From positions 155,058 to 165,402 of the forward strand of contig MU646527.1 in NCBI GenBank assembly GCA_026770585.1: 10,345 nucleotides of DNA, written 5' to 3'. Positions 1-6,201 of the stretch are shown piece by piece. Position numbers and translations under genes: made by a program. The stretch comes from Baffinella frigidus. Its lineage: Eukaryota; Cryptophyceae; Cryptomonadales; Baffinellaceae. Below the pieces are notes generated by a model that was not told the origin of the DNA, did no database searches, and saw only the letters and a program-made list of their open reading frames with translations. Numbering within the stretch: position 1 is the stretch's first letter; each line of letters starts with the position of its first letter.

Positions 1-241
1 AGATCGATCCACCTGTTGGCACTTCCCGACCCCCCCCCGCCTCTTGCACACGGTGGGCTTTGAGGGTTCCGTTGGGCCTGGATTCCAGGGGGGTGCGTGA
101 CCAAATTGCACCATAAAATCTCTCAAGTTCATTGCATCAAGTCAAGTTGACTTTTGATGAAAGGTTCGTAGTCCACCGTGTGGGCACACGGCCTTCCGCC
201 TGCCCCCAGATCCCGGAAACGTCACCGACCCTTCGTCGCTG
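1..241. other. Noncoding stretch at left edge
   Basis: There is a C-rich run at 31-40. I see no supported gene: the open frames here partly run into the hairpin arms of 242-399. Confidence 0.5.
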
Positions 242-399
242 GCTACCACCAACCCTCCCGGTTGGACCAAATCATCGATTTTAGACTTGAGATTTACCCT
301 TGCAGAGACCCCAGATCCGGGGTCTCTGCAAGTGTAAATCAGGGGCAAATCTACAATCTAAAATCGACGATTTGGTCCAGTCGTGAGGGCTAGTGGTAC
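242..399. repeat. 158-bp foldback element with a very strong central hairpin
   Basis: The left arm GGACCAAATCATCGATTTTA pairs with the right arm, whose complement reads GGACCAAATCGTCGATTTTA. Pairing extends outward through CCCTC and TACCAC. At the centre TTGCAGAGACCCC and GGGGTCTCTGCAA are perfectly complementary around AGATCC. It resembles a miniature inverted-repeat element of a different family from the CAGGGGTACC one. No clear target duplication was found. Confidence 0.7.
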
Positions 400-983
400 T
401 CGTCTCTCTTCACTGGTTACGCGTCCATCATTGCTAGCCCACACAGAGGGCTACGACGGGACTTTCGGCCCAAAATGGGCCGAGTTTCCGTTACCTTATC
501 CGTAGGAACCCCCCTATGTCCCTAAGGCTTGCCTACCGTAGGGTCCTAGGTCTTATCGCTGAGGGGTTATTCGAAACCCCTTCAAAGTCCGCTGTGTGGT
601 ACGGCTTCAGACCCGCCCGCCCCCGCATTCAGGTGTCGCAGTGTGCTGACCTGGGTGATTTTTTGGTTGACTTAAGGTCCAGGGTATGCCAGCGCGAACC
701 TCTTTGGTTTAACTCGCATGCCTGTAAACCACCCCCTACACGGACCTACCGTGACTTTCCACGGAAGGGCCAGGTGACCGGCTATGGTGGCGTTGGATCA
801 AGCCTAAAGGTTCTAACGGTAACAGGGGCGGACGTCAGCAGGGCATCTTGCTCCGCGTCCCCCCCCACTACTGCCAGCCCCCGAACTCCCAGCGCTGTCT
901 CGGTCTATTTGGGACCACCAAGTTTTTGAGCCCGGGCGCTTTCCCACTCCACAGTTGACGAATTTGTACCGCAGACCCAGCAT
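400..983. other. Noncoding stretch between hairpin and left telomere-like array
   Basis: It holds a perfect 8-bp hairpin TCGGCCCA-AAA-TGGGCCGA (465-483) and an eroded foldback core (503-575). A 137-codon open frame at 516-929 starts inside that eroded element and has no recognisable domain, so I do not call it a gene. Confidence 0.5.
503..575 (+). repeat. Eroded CAGGGGTACC-family foldback fragment
   Basis: TAGGAACCCCCCTATG then CCCTAAGGCTTGCCTAC and CGTAGGGTCCTAGG match the palindromic core of the 116-121 bp family. TCTTATCGCTGAGG retains a trace of its right arm. The left arm is not recognisable. Confidence 0.5.
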
Positions 984-1318
984 GGTTCAGGGTTTAGGGT
1001 TTAGGGTTTAGGGTATAGGGTTGAGGGTTGAGGGTTTAGGATTTAGGATGTAGGGTTAAGGGTTAAGGGTTCATGGTTTAGAGTTCAGGGTGCAGGGTTT
1101 AGGGTTTGGGGTTTGGGGTTTGGGGTTTGGGGTTTGGGGTTTAGGGTTTAGGGTTTAGGGTTTAGGGTTTAGGGTTTAGGGTTTAGGGTTTAGGGTTGAG
1201 GGTTCAGGTTGTAGGGTTTAGGGTTTAGGATTTTTGATTCAGGGTTTGGCATTTAGCATTTGGTGTTTAAGGTTTAGGGTTTAGGGTTTAGGGTTTAGGG
1301 TGTAGGGTGTAGGGTGTA
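984..1318 (+). repeat. Degenerate TTTAGGG telomere-like array, G-rich strand on top
   Basis: Tandem TTTAGGG units are mixed with variants (TTGAGGG, TTCAGGG, TGTAGGG). About eight perfect units run from 1140 to 1195. Five consecutive TTTGGGG units occupy 1105-1139. TTTAGGG is the plant-type telomere repeat and is also found in cryptophytes. The degeneracy and the unique DNA on both sides show this is an interstitial or subtelomeric array, not a working chromosome end. Confidence 0.9.
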
Positions 1319-1351
1319 CGCAGGACAGCCTCGGAGGGGCCTCCTGAAGCC

Positions 1352-1415
1352 TGTAGGGGTTCCTCGCTCGTAAGGGGACGCACACACCCTAGGACCCTAC
1401 CGTAGGACTATAGAT
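1352..1415 (-). repeat. Eroded CAGGGGTACC-family foldback fragment next to the left array
   Basis: GTAGGGGTTCCTCGCTCGTAAG matches the family terminus, and CCCTAGGACCCTACCGTAGG matches the core. The other arm is lost. It begins about 35 bp after the telomere-like array. Confidence 0.55.
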
Positions 1416-2235
1416 AGCCGTACGCCAGCGAGCCGCCCCTCATAAGTGTGCAGATGCAGCCTGCCAGGCCCGACCACGCCAGAGTGGAGGAGGGGGTTAA
1501 TTTTTTTTAACCGCGTCTGGAAGCGGTTTTTGACTTTTGAAAATCACTGCCTTGAAGGGGAATTGACTTTTGACGACCCCTTCGAAGACTCTGGCGTGGT
1601 ATGCGCGGGTCAGGCTCAACCTGTCGGCGAATCTGGGTCCGTGGGCGTCCTCCTTCTCTTCGGAGCCAGCCCTCACGACCCCTGGGGTCGAGGCAAGTGC
1701 GAGGTGGGGAATCACGTTTCACGCTCGAGGGGTCCTGCGCCAGAGCGATCGCATCGGTGGTTCGCCAGCGAAATGGATCAGGGATGAAGTTTAGAGATGC
1801 GCTGATTTTAATTGCCCGAGAGCTCAAGGCACGCGGTGCTCACCCGGATCGGGTGGACGCATCGTCTGGACACACGAAATTTCGACGACATTTTGTGCGA
1901 AATGCTAACGGCGAAAGTTGGAGCGCAGTGCCAAAGCAGCAGTGTGGGAGCGAAGCTGCTCAGGAGTGGGATGGGTGGTCCCCTCGGGTGGCGGGTTCTG
2001 GTGGTGGGGGCCGTGGATTCCGCAGATGGGTCGGGAGGGGAAGAAACCCTTCGGATGGGAGGCACGGGGCGCGACGCTCGCGCACAATCCATCGCGCCCT
2101 TGAAGTAATGCAGACCGAGGCCGCCTAGACAGTGTCGGTGGGGCCGCGGTCCCCTCATCCCCGGGGGGCGGTTGCAGCCGCAACTTTGGTGTCGAAATCA
2201 ACTTTGGAATTTTGGCAAACGCGAAACAAAAATCA
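1416..2235. other. Region upstream of the first alpha-chain gene, no supported gene
   Basis: Overlapping open frames exist on both strands (for example 1601-2128 plus, 175 codons), but none has a recognisable domain. Visible structure includes GGTTAA-T6-TTAACC (1495-1512) and an imperfect inverted repeat CTTGAAGGGG / CCCCTTCGAAG (about 1551-1587). Confidence 0.4.
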
Positions 2236-2312
2236 CCCACTCAGGTCTGATCACCCGTCCTCCTCCTCGTCCTTCCATCGTCCTTCCCCACCCCACCCTC
2301 CTCATCCCGGTG
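2236..2312 (+). promoter_or_regulatory. Pyrimidine-rich tract upstream of the first alpha-chain gene
   Basis: The stretch is dominated by CCTCC, CCTTCC and CCCCACC on the plus strand, about 235-310 bp before the start. Further down, TTGGC-N7-GCCAA (2391-2407) is a small dyad. No TATA box is evident. A promoter role is inferred only from position. Confidence 0.2.
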
Positions 2313-2521
2313 GTGCGGCTCAGTCAGGGGGCGCGTAAAGATCCTCGCCTGAATCGCCGCTTTCCTAGCCGCCGGCTTAGCAAGCCGACTTTGGCCTGGT
2401 CAGCCAAGAGCAGTCGCGACGAGCAGGAGTGCGGAGTGAGCGCTCGCCTGGCAGCCGTGGTCCAGTCTGGTGTCGGACCACCGGTCGCCCTGGAGCAGGA
2501 TCCCTTGCGCGTGAAACTGCC

Positions 2522-2546
2522 TCTGATCCTGCCACCACCCAACAGG
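2522..2546 (+). promoter_or_regulatory. 5' leader of the first alpha-chain gene, conserved with the second
   Basis: CTGATCCTGCCACCACCCAAC directly upstream of the start aligns with CTGATCTCCTCACCACCCAAC upstream of the second gene (minus strand, about 7328 to 7308). It is probably part of the 5' UTR inherited from the common ancestor. Confidence 0.5.
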
Positions 2547-2930
2547 ATGTTCACCACCAAGTGCGTTGCTCTCGCGTTCATCGGCTCCGCCGCGGCCTTC
2601 AACCCGGTCATGCAGATGTCGGCTGGCCGCCGCGTTGCCATCCAGGGCGCCGGCGCCGCGGCCGTCGCGGCCCCCTTCCTCCGCCCGGCTGAGTCGCAGG
2701 CTGCGGGCAAGTACCCTGGCAACATGGTGAGCGGAAAGGACCTGCTCGCGCCGGTGATCTCTCTCCTCGACCACCGTGGTTGCTCGCGCCAGAGCAGCGA
2801 GTACACCGGCGCGTCGTCCGGCACAATGGAGGACGAGCAGGTGATCATCGTCAAGATGGATGCGTGCGCCCCGAGCGCCCAGGCGACGTCGGCCTTCACC
2901 GCCAGCCTTCTCGGCCAGCTGGCCAAGTAA
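2547..2930 (+). CDS. cpeA: Cryptophyte phycoerythrin alpha chain, nuclear-encoded lumenal precursor
   Basis: The product is 127 residues. It should be the alpha subunit that binds one bilin and pairs with the plastid-encoded beta subunit in the thylakoid lumen. Residues 1-17 form an ER signal peptide ending SAAA, followed by F18, the usual start of a complex-plastid transit peptide. R28-R29 followed by an Ala-rich hydrophobic stretch and an AxA-like site near residue 52 resembles a Tat lumen signal. The mature part (about 75 residues) has the family core LLDHRGC, with C79 as predicted bilin cysteine, then SEYTGA and an acidic stretch before VIIVK. About 11 residues precede this core that the second gene lacks. 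The start is chosen because the signal peptide begins here, although the frame stays open upstream to 2172. The TAA stop overlaps a GTAAGC that could be a splice donor (2927-3013 removed, new stop 3039-3041), giving a different short C-terminus. Family call is firm; the 3' end is less sure. Confidence 0.9.
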   Translation: MFTTKCVALAFIGSAAAFNPVMQMSAGRRVAIQGAGAAAVAAPFLRPAESQAAGKYPGNMVSGKDLLAPVISLLDHRGCSRQSSEYTGASSGTMEDEQVIIVKMDACAPSAQATSAFTASLLGQLAK

Positions 2931-3013
2931 GCACGCTGTGCTTGAATTCTGTGCGGATTCTGCTGGAGAAGGAGGCATGGCCGCGGGACAGACGGGGGGG
3001 GGCGATGCTCCAG
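2927..3013 (+). other. Candidate 87-nt intron overlapping the stop of the first alpha-chain gene
   Basis: GTAAGCAC begins inside the codon before the TAA stop, and the same GTAAGCAC occurs at the equivalent place in the second gene. A CTCCAG acceptor ends at 3013. Splicing would replace the final Lys-stop with NRGALNRNS and a TAG at 3039-3041. The segment contains a run of G that is unusual for a short intron. Gene 1 has a believable end (LAK) without splicing, so this is a weaker case than in the second gene. Confidence 0.25.
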
Positions 3014-3038
3014 CCGAGGGGCGCTAAACCGGAATAGT
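3013..3038 (+). promoter_or_regulatory. 26-nt downstream block shared by both alpha-chain genes (copy 1)
   Basis: This block, GCCGAGGGGCGC followed by TAAACCGGAATAGT, is identical to 6846-6871 on the opposite strand, where it also lies just downstream of an alpha-chain stop. The flanks do not match. It is either a conserved 3' UTR element or part of an alternatively spliced last exon, in which case it encodes RGALNRNS in both genes. Confidence 0.5.
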
Positions 3039-3272
3039 TAGAGGTGGGGATAATGCAGTAATGGATTCTCTTGCTACCCGTGACACGTGCACACCACCCC
3101 CCCCACACACTCTCGCGCTCCATAATTGTGTACTGATGCGACTGTTCCAGGTGTAGAGGTTCCTAGAAAGAAGGCGTGTCGGAAGAAGGTGAACGCGTGG
3201 CGCGTTGGGCCAGTGCTTCCCGAGGAACTCTGGGGACACTCCCGCAGCTGACGCCACGCTTGGGGTGGCATA

Positions 3273-3392
3273 CAGGGGTACCTCGCTCATAAGAAACGCC
3301 CCCCCCCCCCTAGGACCACCGTAGGGCCCTAAGAATAAGCCTACTGTAGGGTCCTGGGGGGGGGGCGGTTTCTTATGAGCGAGGTACCCCTG
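3273..3392 (+). mobile_element. CAGGGGTACC-family foldback element, copy 1 (120 bp)
   Basis: Complete arms: CAGGGGTACCTCGCTCAT at the left and its complement at the right, around a C-tract, a palindromic core (TAGGACCACCGTAGGGCCCTA...) and a G-tract. TA lies at both ends (3271-3272 and 3393-3394). It has no coding capacity, so it would be a non-autonomous miniature element. Confidence 0.85.
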
Positions 3393-3394
3393 TA

Positions 3395-3487
3395 CAGGGG
3401 TACCTCGCTCATAAGAAACTGCCACCCCCTATCTAGGAGCCTACACCAGGCCTATGCCCAGGGCCCTATCCTGGTCCTAGGGGGACC
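3395..3487 (-). mobile_element. CAGGGGTACC-family foldback element, copy 2, right arm missing
   Basis: It begins right after the TA that ends copy 1, so the two share one TA. Its core is in the opposite orientation. It stops after GGTCCTAGGGG, where copy 3 begins, and lacks the G-tract and right terminus. Confidence 0.75.
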
Positions 3488-3489
3488 TA

Positions 3490-3605
3490 CAGGGGTACCT
3501 CAAAATAAGAAAGCCTGTCCTCCTAGGACCCTACAGTAGGCCTATGCCTAGGGCCATATGGTGGTCCTTGGGGGGTGGACATTTCTCATGAGCGAGGTAC
3601 CCCTG
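3490..3605 (-). mobile_element. CAGGGGTACC-family foldback element, copy 3 (116 bp)
   Basis: Both termini are present, with left arm drift (CTCAAAATAAG) and an intact right arm (CTCATGAGCGAGG). TA precedes it but TG follows, so the right target copy is altered or lost. Confidence 0.8.
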
Positions 3606-3796
3606 TGACGCCACGCTTGGACGGTAGGCACACTCGCAACCAGACTCGACCCGAGACTGGTTCGGGTTCTACGACTGGAACCCGAGGGGATAGAGGGGGT
3701 CGGCTCGGGTTGATGGTCAATTACGGGAACTCCGATGTGTTCTGCCCACAGGTGGTGCGTGGTGATGCGCTCCTGCACATGTTGACGCACGCGCCC

Positions 3797-3870
3797 TGTG
3801 GGTATCTAGGCTCTAAGGGCATCTAAGGACGCATCCTTAGATGCCCTTGGAGCCTAGCTAGATACCCACA
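3797..3870. repeat. 74-bp near-perfect hairpin, second foldback type
   Basis: TGTGGGTATCTAG and GGCTC[TC]AAGGGCATCTAAGGA pair across a CGCA loop, with one extra CTAG in the right arm. Partial copies of the right arm occur at about 4104-4123 and about 4780-4836. Confidence 0.75.
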
Positions 3871-3969
3871 CGCACGCTGTCGGCAGATTTATCCTCGCAC
3901 CCCTCCCCCATGCACTGTACCTAAAGGACAGTCCTGCAGCTGCGGCCGCGACGCTGGTTCTCAACGCTA

Positions 3970-4087
3970 CAGGGGTACCTCGCTCACAAGAAACCGACGC
4001 CCCCTAGGACCCTACAGTAGGCCTATGCCTAGGGCCCTACAGTGGTCCTATGGGGGGGGGCGGTTTCTTATGAGCGAGGTACCCCTG
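3970..4087 (-). mobile_element. CAGGGGTACC-family foldback element, copy 4 (118 bp)
   Basis: Complete element with TA at 3968-3969 and 4088-4089. The left arm has CTCACAAG where the right arm still complements CTCATAAG. Confidence 0.85.
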
Positions 4088-4103
4088 TACACTCCTCGCG
4101 TGC

Positions 4104-4123
4104 CAGAGCTTAGATACCCACAC
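4104..4123 (+). repeat. Partial copy of the 3797-3870 hairpin arm
   Basis: AGAGCTTAGATACCCACAC resembles GAGCCTAGCTAGATACCCAC at 3850-3868. The related stretches that follow both are C-rich, so a larger unit may have been duplicated. Confidence 0.4.
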
Positions 4124-4268
4124 TGGTGCAAGAAAGTGCCCACGCTTCTCCTGTACATAGCTACACCCTTCACGAGCTCGCCCCTCCCCACTTGCCCAAA
4201 TCGTTGCTGGTAACCTCCCACAGCGAGTGCATTGCTTCGGGGATGTCCTGCGCGGGGAGCGGTGCTTT

Positions 4269-4513
4269 CAGGGGTACATGGGTACCTCGCTCATAAGAAA
4301 CTGCCCCCCCCCTACAGGGGTACCTCGATTACAAGAAAACGTCACCCCCCTAGGACGACCATAGGGCCCTAGGCATAGGCCTACTGTAGGGTCCTACGGA
4401 GAGGCGTTTTCTTGTAATCGAGGTACCCCTGTAGGAACCTACGGTAGGGCTATGCCTAGGGCCCTATGCTGGTCCTAGGGGGGGGGGGGGTTCTTATGAG
4501 CGAGGTTCCCCTG
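4269..4513 (-). mobile_element. CAGGGGTACC-family foldback element, copy 5, split by a nested copy
   Basis: The left terminus carries an extra 8 bp (GGGTAC repeated). Its C-tract ends CCTA at 4314, and the remaining core resumes at 4434 with GGAACC. The pieces rejoin across the nested copy to give the family sequence CCCTAGGA. TT rather than TA precedes it; TA follows. Confidence 0.8.
4315..4431 (+). mobile_element. Nested CAGGGGTACC-family element, copy 5a (117 bp) with TA target duplication
   Basis: Complete and flanked by TA at 4313-4314 and 4432-4433, inside copy 5 at the TA of CCCTAGGA. Uninterrupted copies have a single TA there, so TA was duplicated on insertion. Its arms read CGATTACAAGAAAACG and CGTTTTCTTGTAATCG, distinct from the main family but matching each other. 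Confidence 0.9.
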
Positions 4514-4515
4514 TA

Positions 4516-4627
4516 CCTCGCTGATGAGAAACCGCCCCCCCCCCCCTAGGACCAGCATAGGGTCCTTGGCATAGTCCTACTGTAGGGTCCTAGGGGGGGG
4601 CTTTTTCTTATGAGCGAGGTACCCCTG
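4516..4627 (+). mobile_element. CAGGGGTACC-family foldback element, copy 6, left tip lost
   Basis: It follows copy 5 directly. After the TA at 4514-4515 the sequence goes straight into CCTCGCTGATGAG, so the first CAGGGGTA is missing. Core and right terminus are intact, with TA at 4628-4629. Confidence 0.75.
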
Positions 4628-4720
4628 TACTCCTCGGTCTTACTGCTCTCGCTGACCCCCCTCCTCATCGCGCCCCCCCCACCCCTCCTGCACCTCCTCT
4701 TAACGCTACAGGACTTACAA

Positions 4721-4760
4721 GGCCTAAGTGGATGTACTTTGGAGGCCTAAGTGAATCTAC
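4721..4760 (+). repeat. Short direct repeat, 23-bp period
   Basis: GGCCTAAGTGGATGTAC (4721-4737) and GGCCTAAGTGAATCTAC (4744-4760) match at 15 of 17 bases. Confidence 0.5.
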
Positions 4761-4779
4761 GCCAACGTCCTCATAACCT

Positions 4780-4836
4780 TGCGTCCTTAGATGCCCTTAG
4801 AGCCTATTTTGGTAAGCGGCAACAGCGGCTAGATAC
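4780..4836 (+). repeat. Interrupted copy of the 3797-3870 hairpin right arm
   Basis: CCTTAGATGCCCTTAGAGCC matches the arm. A 22-bp stretch (TTTTGGTAAGCGGC...) then separates it from CTAGATACAC, the continuation of the arm. Confidence 0.5.
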
Positions 4837-4877
4837 ACCTCCTCCTCCTCGCTACATGCACAGGGATAACTCATGTA

Positions 4878-4998
4878 CAGGGGTACCTCGCTCATAAGAA
4901 ACCGCCCCCCCCTAGGACCCTACAGTAGGCTTATGCCAAGGGCCCTACAGTGGTCCTAGCTAGGGGGGGGGGCGTTTCTTATGAGCGAGGTACCCCTG
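4878..4998 (-). mobile_element. CAGGGGTACC-family foldback element, copy 7 (121 bp)
   Basis: Complete arms, TA at 4876-4877 and 4999-5000, and a core in the reverse orientation with an extra CTAG near its right side. Confidence 0.85.
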
Positions 4999-5015
4999 TA
5001 CAAGAACCCGTAACG

Positions 5016-5174
5016 TAAGAACCCGCACCGGATTGGGGGCCTGTGCGTTCTTAATTTTGTACCAGAGGGTTGACTAAATAGCGAGATTTAGTGCAATAAA
5101 TCACGCGTTGACTAGACACTGGTGCAAATTTAAGAACACAGACACCGACCCAGGCTCGAGCAAGGGTGTTCTCA
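5016..5174. repeat. Long imperfect hairpin filling the gap between copies 7 and 8
   Basis: CTGTGCGTTCTTAATTTTG (5041-5059) pairs with CAAATTTAAGAACACAG (5125-5141). Outer pairing includes TAAGAACCC with GGGTGTTCTCA, and inner pairing includes GATTTA with TAAATC around GTGCAA. It is a separate foldback family. Confidence 0.6.
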
Positions 5175-5183
5175 TGCGAGGTA

Positions 5184-5301
5184 CAGGGGTACCTCGCTTA
5201 TAAAAAAGCACCCACCCCCCTAGGACCACCATGGGGCCCTAAGCGTAGGCCTACGGTAGGGTCCTAAGAGGGGTTGGTTTCTTATGAGCGAGGTACCCCG
5301 G
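5184..5301 (+). mobile_element. CAGGGGTACC-family foldback element, copy 8 (118 bp)
   Basis: Complete apart from CCCCGG in place of CCCCTG at the right tip. TA lies at 5182-5183 and 5302-5303. Just upstream TTCTCATGCGAGGTA may be the remnant of another right terminus. Confidence 0.8.
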
Positions 5302-5423
5302 TACAGCAGATCCAGCTTTGGCGTCCTCGGCCACCTTTCCGCCCCTCAAGACTGTGCTGAGTCCTCGCCCTCAGAGATCTCGCCCAGGGTCTTCCGTGCG
5401 ACCCCGCCAATCTGAGATCCCCT

Positions 5424-5595
5424 CCACGCAAGAGTGTAAGGCAGAGTGGCCTGCAGGAGAAATAGTCAGATCTGACTATTTTTTAAGTTCATAAGTGGAC
5501 ATTCTCCCCAGAGAAAAATCGAAATTTCGGAAAGTTAGTACAAATTCCGTGTGAACTGACTTGTTTTCCTAGGTCAGCCCTACACTCTTGCGTGG
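5424..5595. repeat. 172-bp inverted-repeat element with 15-bp perfect ends
   Basis: CCACGCAAGAGTGTA (5424-5438) is the exact reverse complement of TACACTCTTGCGTGG (5581-5595). The AT-rich interior differs in composition from its flanks. It contains a 22-bp perfect palindrome at 5460-5481 (AATAGTCAGATCTGACTATT plus one base on each side). No clear target duplication. Confidence 0.65.
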
Positions 5596-5635
5596 CTGCT
5601 GGGAGCCGCTTTCATTGATATTTATGAAAAACATC

Positions 5636-5987
5636 AGCAACACTTGCTTCTGAATATTTAAGAAACACAGTGGAAAGGCTCGCTGTGCTTTTTGAATACA
5701 AGAAGAGCTGAAAACGCTCGCCCCATTGAAAACTCAGCTCGCCCTGTTGCCTAAATAGAAGCAGAGCTGCTTCTCGCTGCCCCCCCCCCCCCGCCTCCCC
5801 TGCTGGTGCGTTTTTTTTGGCCGAAAATGCGCCAGCTTTATTCTCCGGAGGTAAGAAACGTAAGCCAATGCTTTCCTGGGAAAACGCTCGCTGCGTGCTG
5901 CGTGCGCAAGGAAGCTGATGAGAAACACTTGCGTCGGTCGATTTTTTGTCACATGATGAAACAACATCAGAGAGAACGCTTGCTCCA
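5636..5987 (+). repeat. Field of short irregular repeats, GAAAACGCTCGC / GAAACACTTGC type
   Basis: Cores occur at 5641, 5677, 5715, 5736, 5771, 5885, 5926 and 5977, mostly preceded by GAAA or GAGA. Spacing is often 35-41 bp. AACATCAG precedes the first and last. The open frames across this stretch include a poly-C run and have no recognisable domain. Confidence 0.45.
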
Positions 5988-6052
5988 CGCTTCCTGACCA
6001 TCAAGAACATCACTCCTCAAAAACGCGTTGGATCTTATCAGAACACCTTCAC

Positions 6053-6070
6053 GTGAACGAGGTGCCCCTG
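6053..6070 (+). mobile_element. Right-terminal remnant of a CAGGGGTACC-family element
   Basis: GTGAACGAGGTGCCCCTG resembles the family right end and is followed by the TA at which copy 9 starts. Confidence 0.5.
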
Positions 6071-6072
6071 TA

Positions 6073-6199
6073 CAGAGGTGACTCGGTTTTAAGAAGCCGC
6101 TGCCCCTCGCTACGACCACCGTAGAGCCCTGGGTACGCCCTATGCACAGAACCTTGTATGGTCGTAGTTGGGGGCGGCTTCGCATGAGCGAAATTCCCG
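6073..6199 (+). mobile_element. Diverged CAGGGGTACC-family element, copy 9 (127 bp)
   Basis: The ends CAGAGGTGACTCGG and GAGCGAAATTCCCG are degraded, but core (GACCACCGTAGAGCCCTGGG) and arms still pair. TA lies on both sides. Divergence suggests it is older than copies 1-8. Confidence 0.7.
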
Positions 6200-6201
6200 T
6201 A

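Noticed and set aside
516-929. 137-codon open frame as a gene
   Set aside because: It starts inside an eroded foldback core, is rich in Pro, Arg and Ser as expected of incidental frames in GC-rich DNA, and shows no domain.
555-1620. Diverged duplicate of 555-660 at about 1555-1650
   Set aside because: Only short shared strings (CCCCTTC-AAG, GTGGTA) were seen; the similarity is too weak to call without an alignment.
1601-2128. 175-codon open frame upstream of the first alpha-chain gene
   Set aside because: Overlapped by similarly long frames on both strands, low-complexity Gly/Arg content, no recognised family and no start context or neighbour to support it.
2172-2546. N-terminal extension of the first alpha chain to the upstream ATG at 2172
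   Set aside because: The signal peptide begins at 2547 and the paralogue aligns from this point; an extension would bury the signal peptide.
2324-2978. Long minus-strand frames opposite the first alpha-chain gene
   Set aside because: They mirror a GC-rich coding region whose opposite strand lacks stops; the plus-strand product is a clear family member.
3662-3685. Hairpin TCGGGTTC / GAACCCGA as a tRNA T-arm or gene
   Set aside because: No cloverleaf can be built around it; it is just an 8-bp inverted repeat.
5636-5987. CRISPR array
   Set aside because: Repeats are short, diverged and irregularly spaced, there is no cas gene, and the context is a eukaryotic nuclear genome.
5612-6013. 133-codon minus-strand frame over the short-repeat field
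   Set aside because: It translates through a poly-C run and the repeated motifs; no domain and composition unlike the two real genes.
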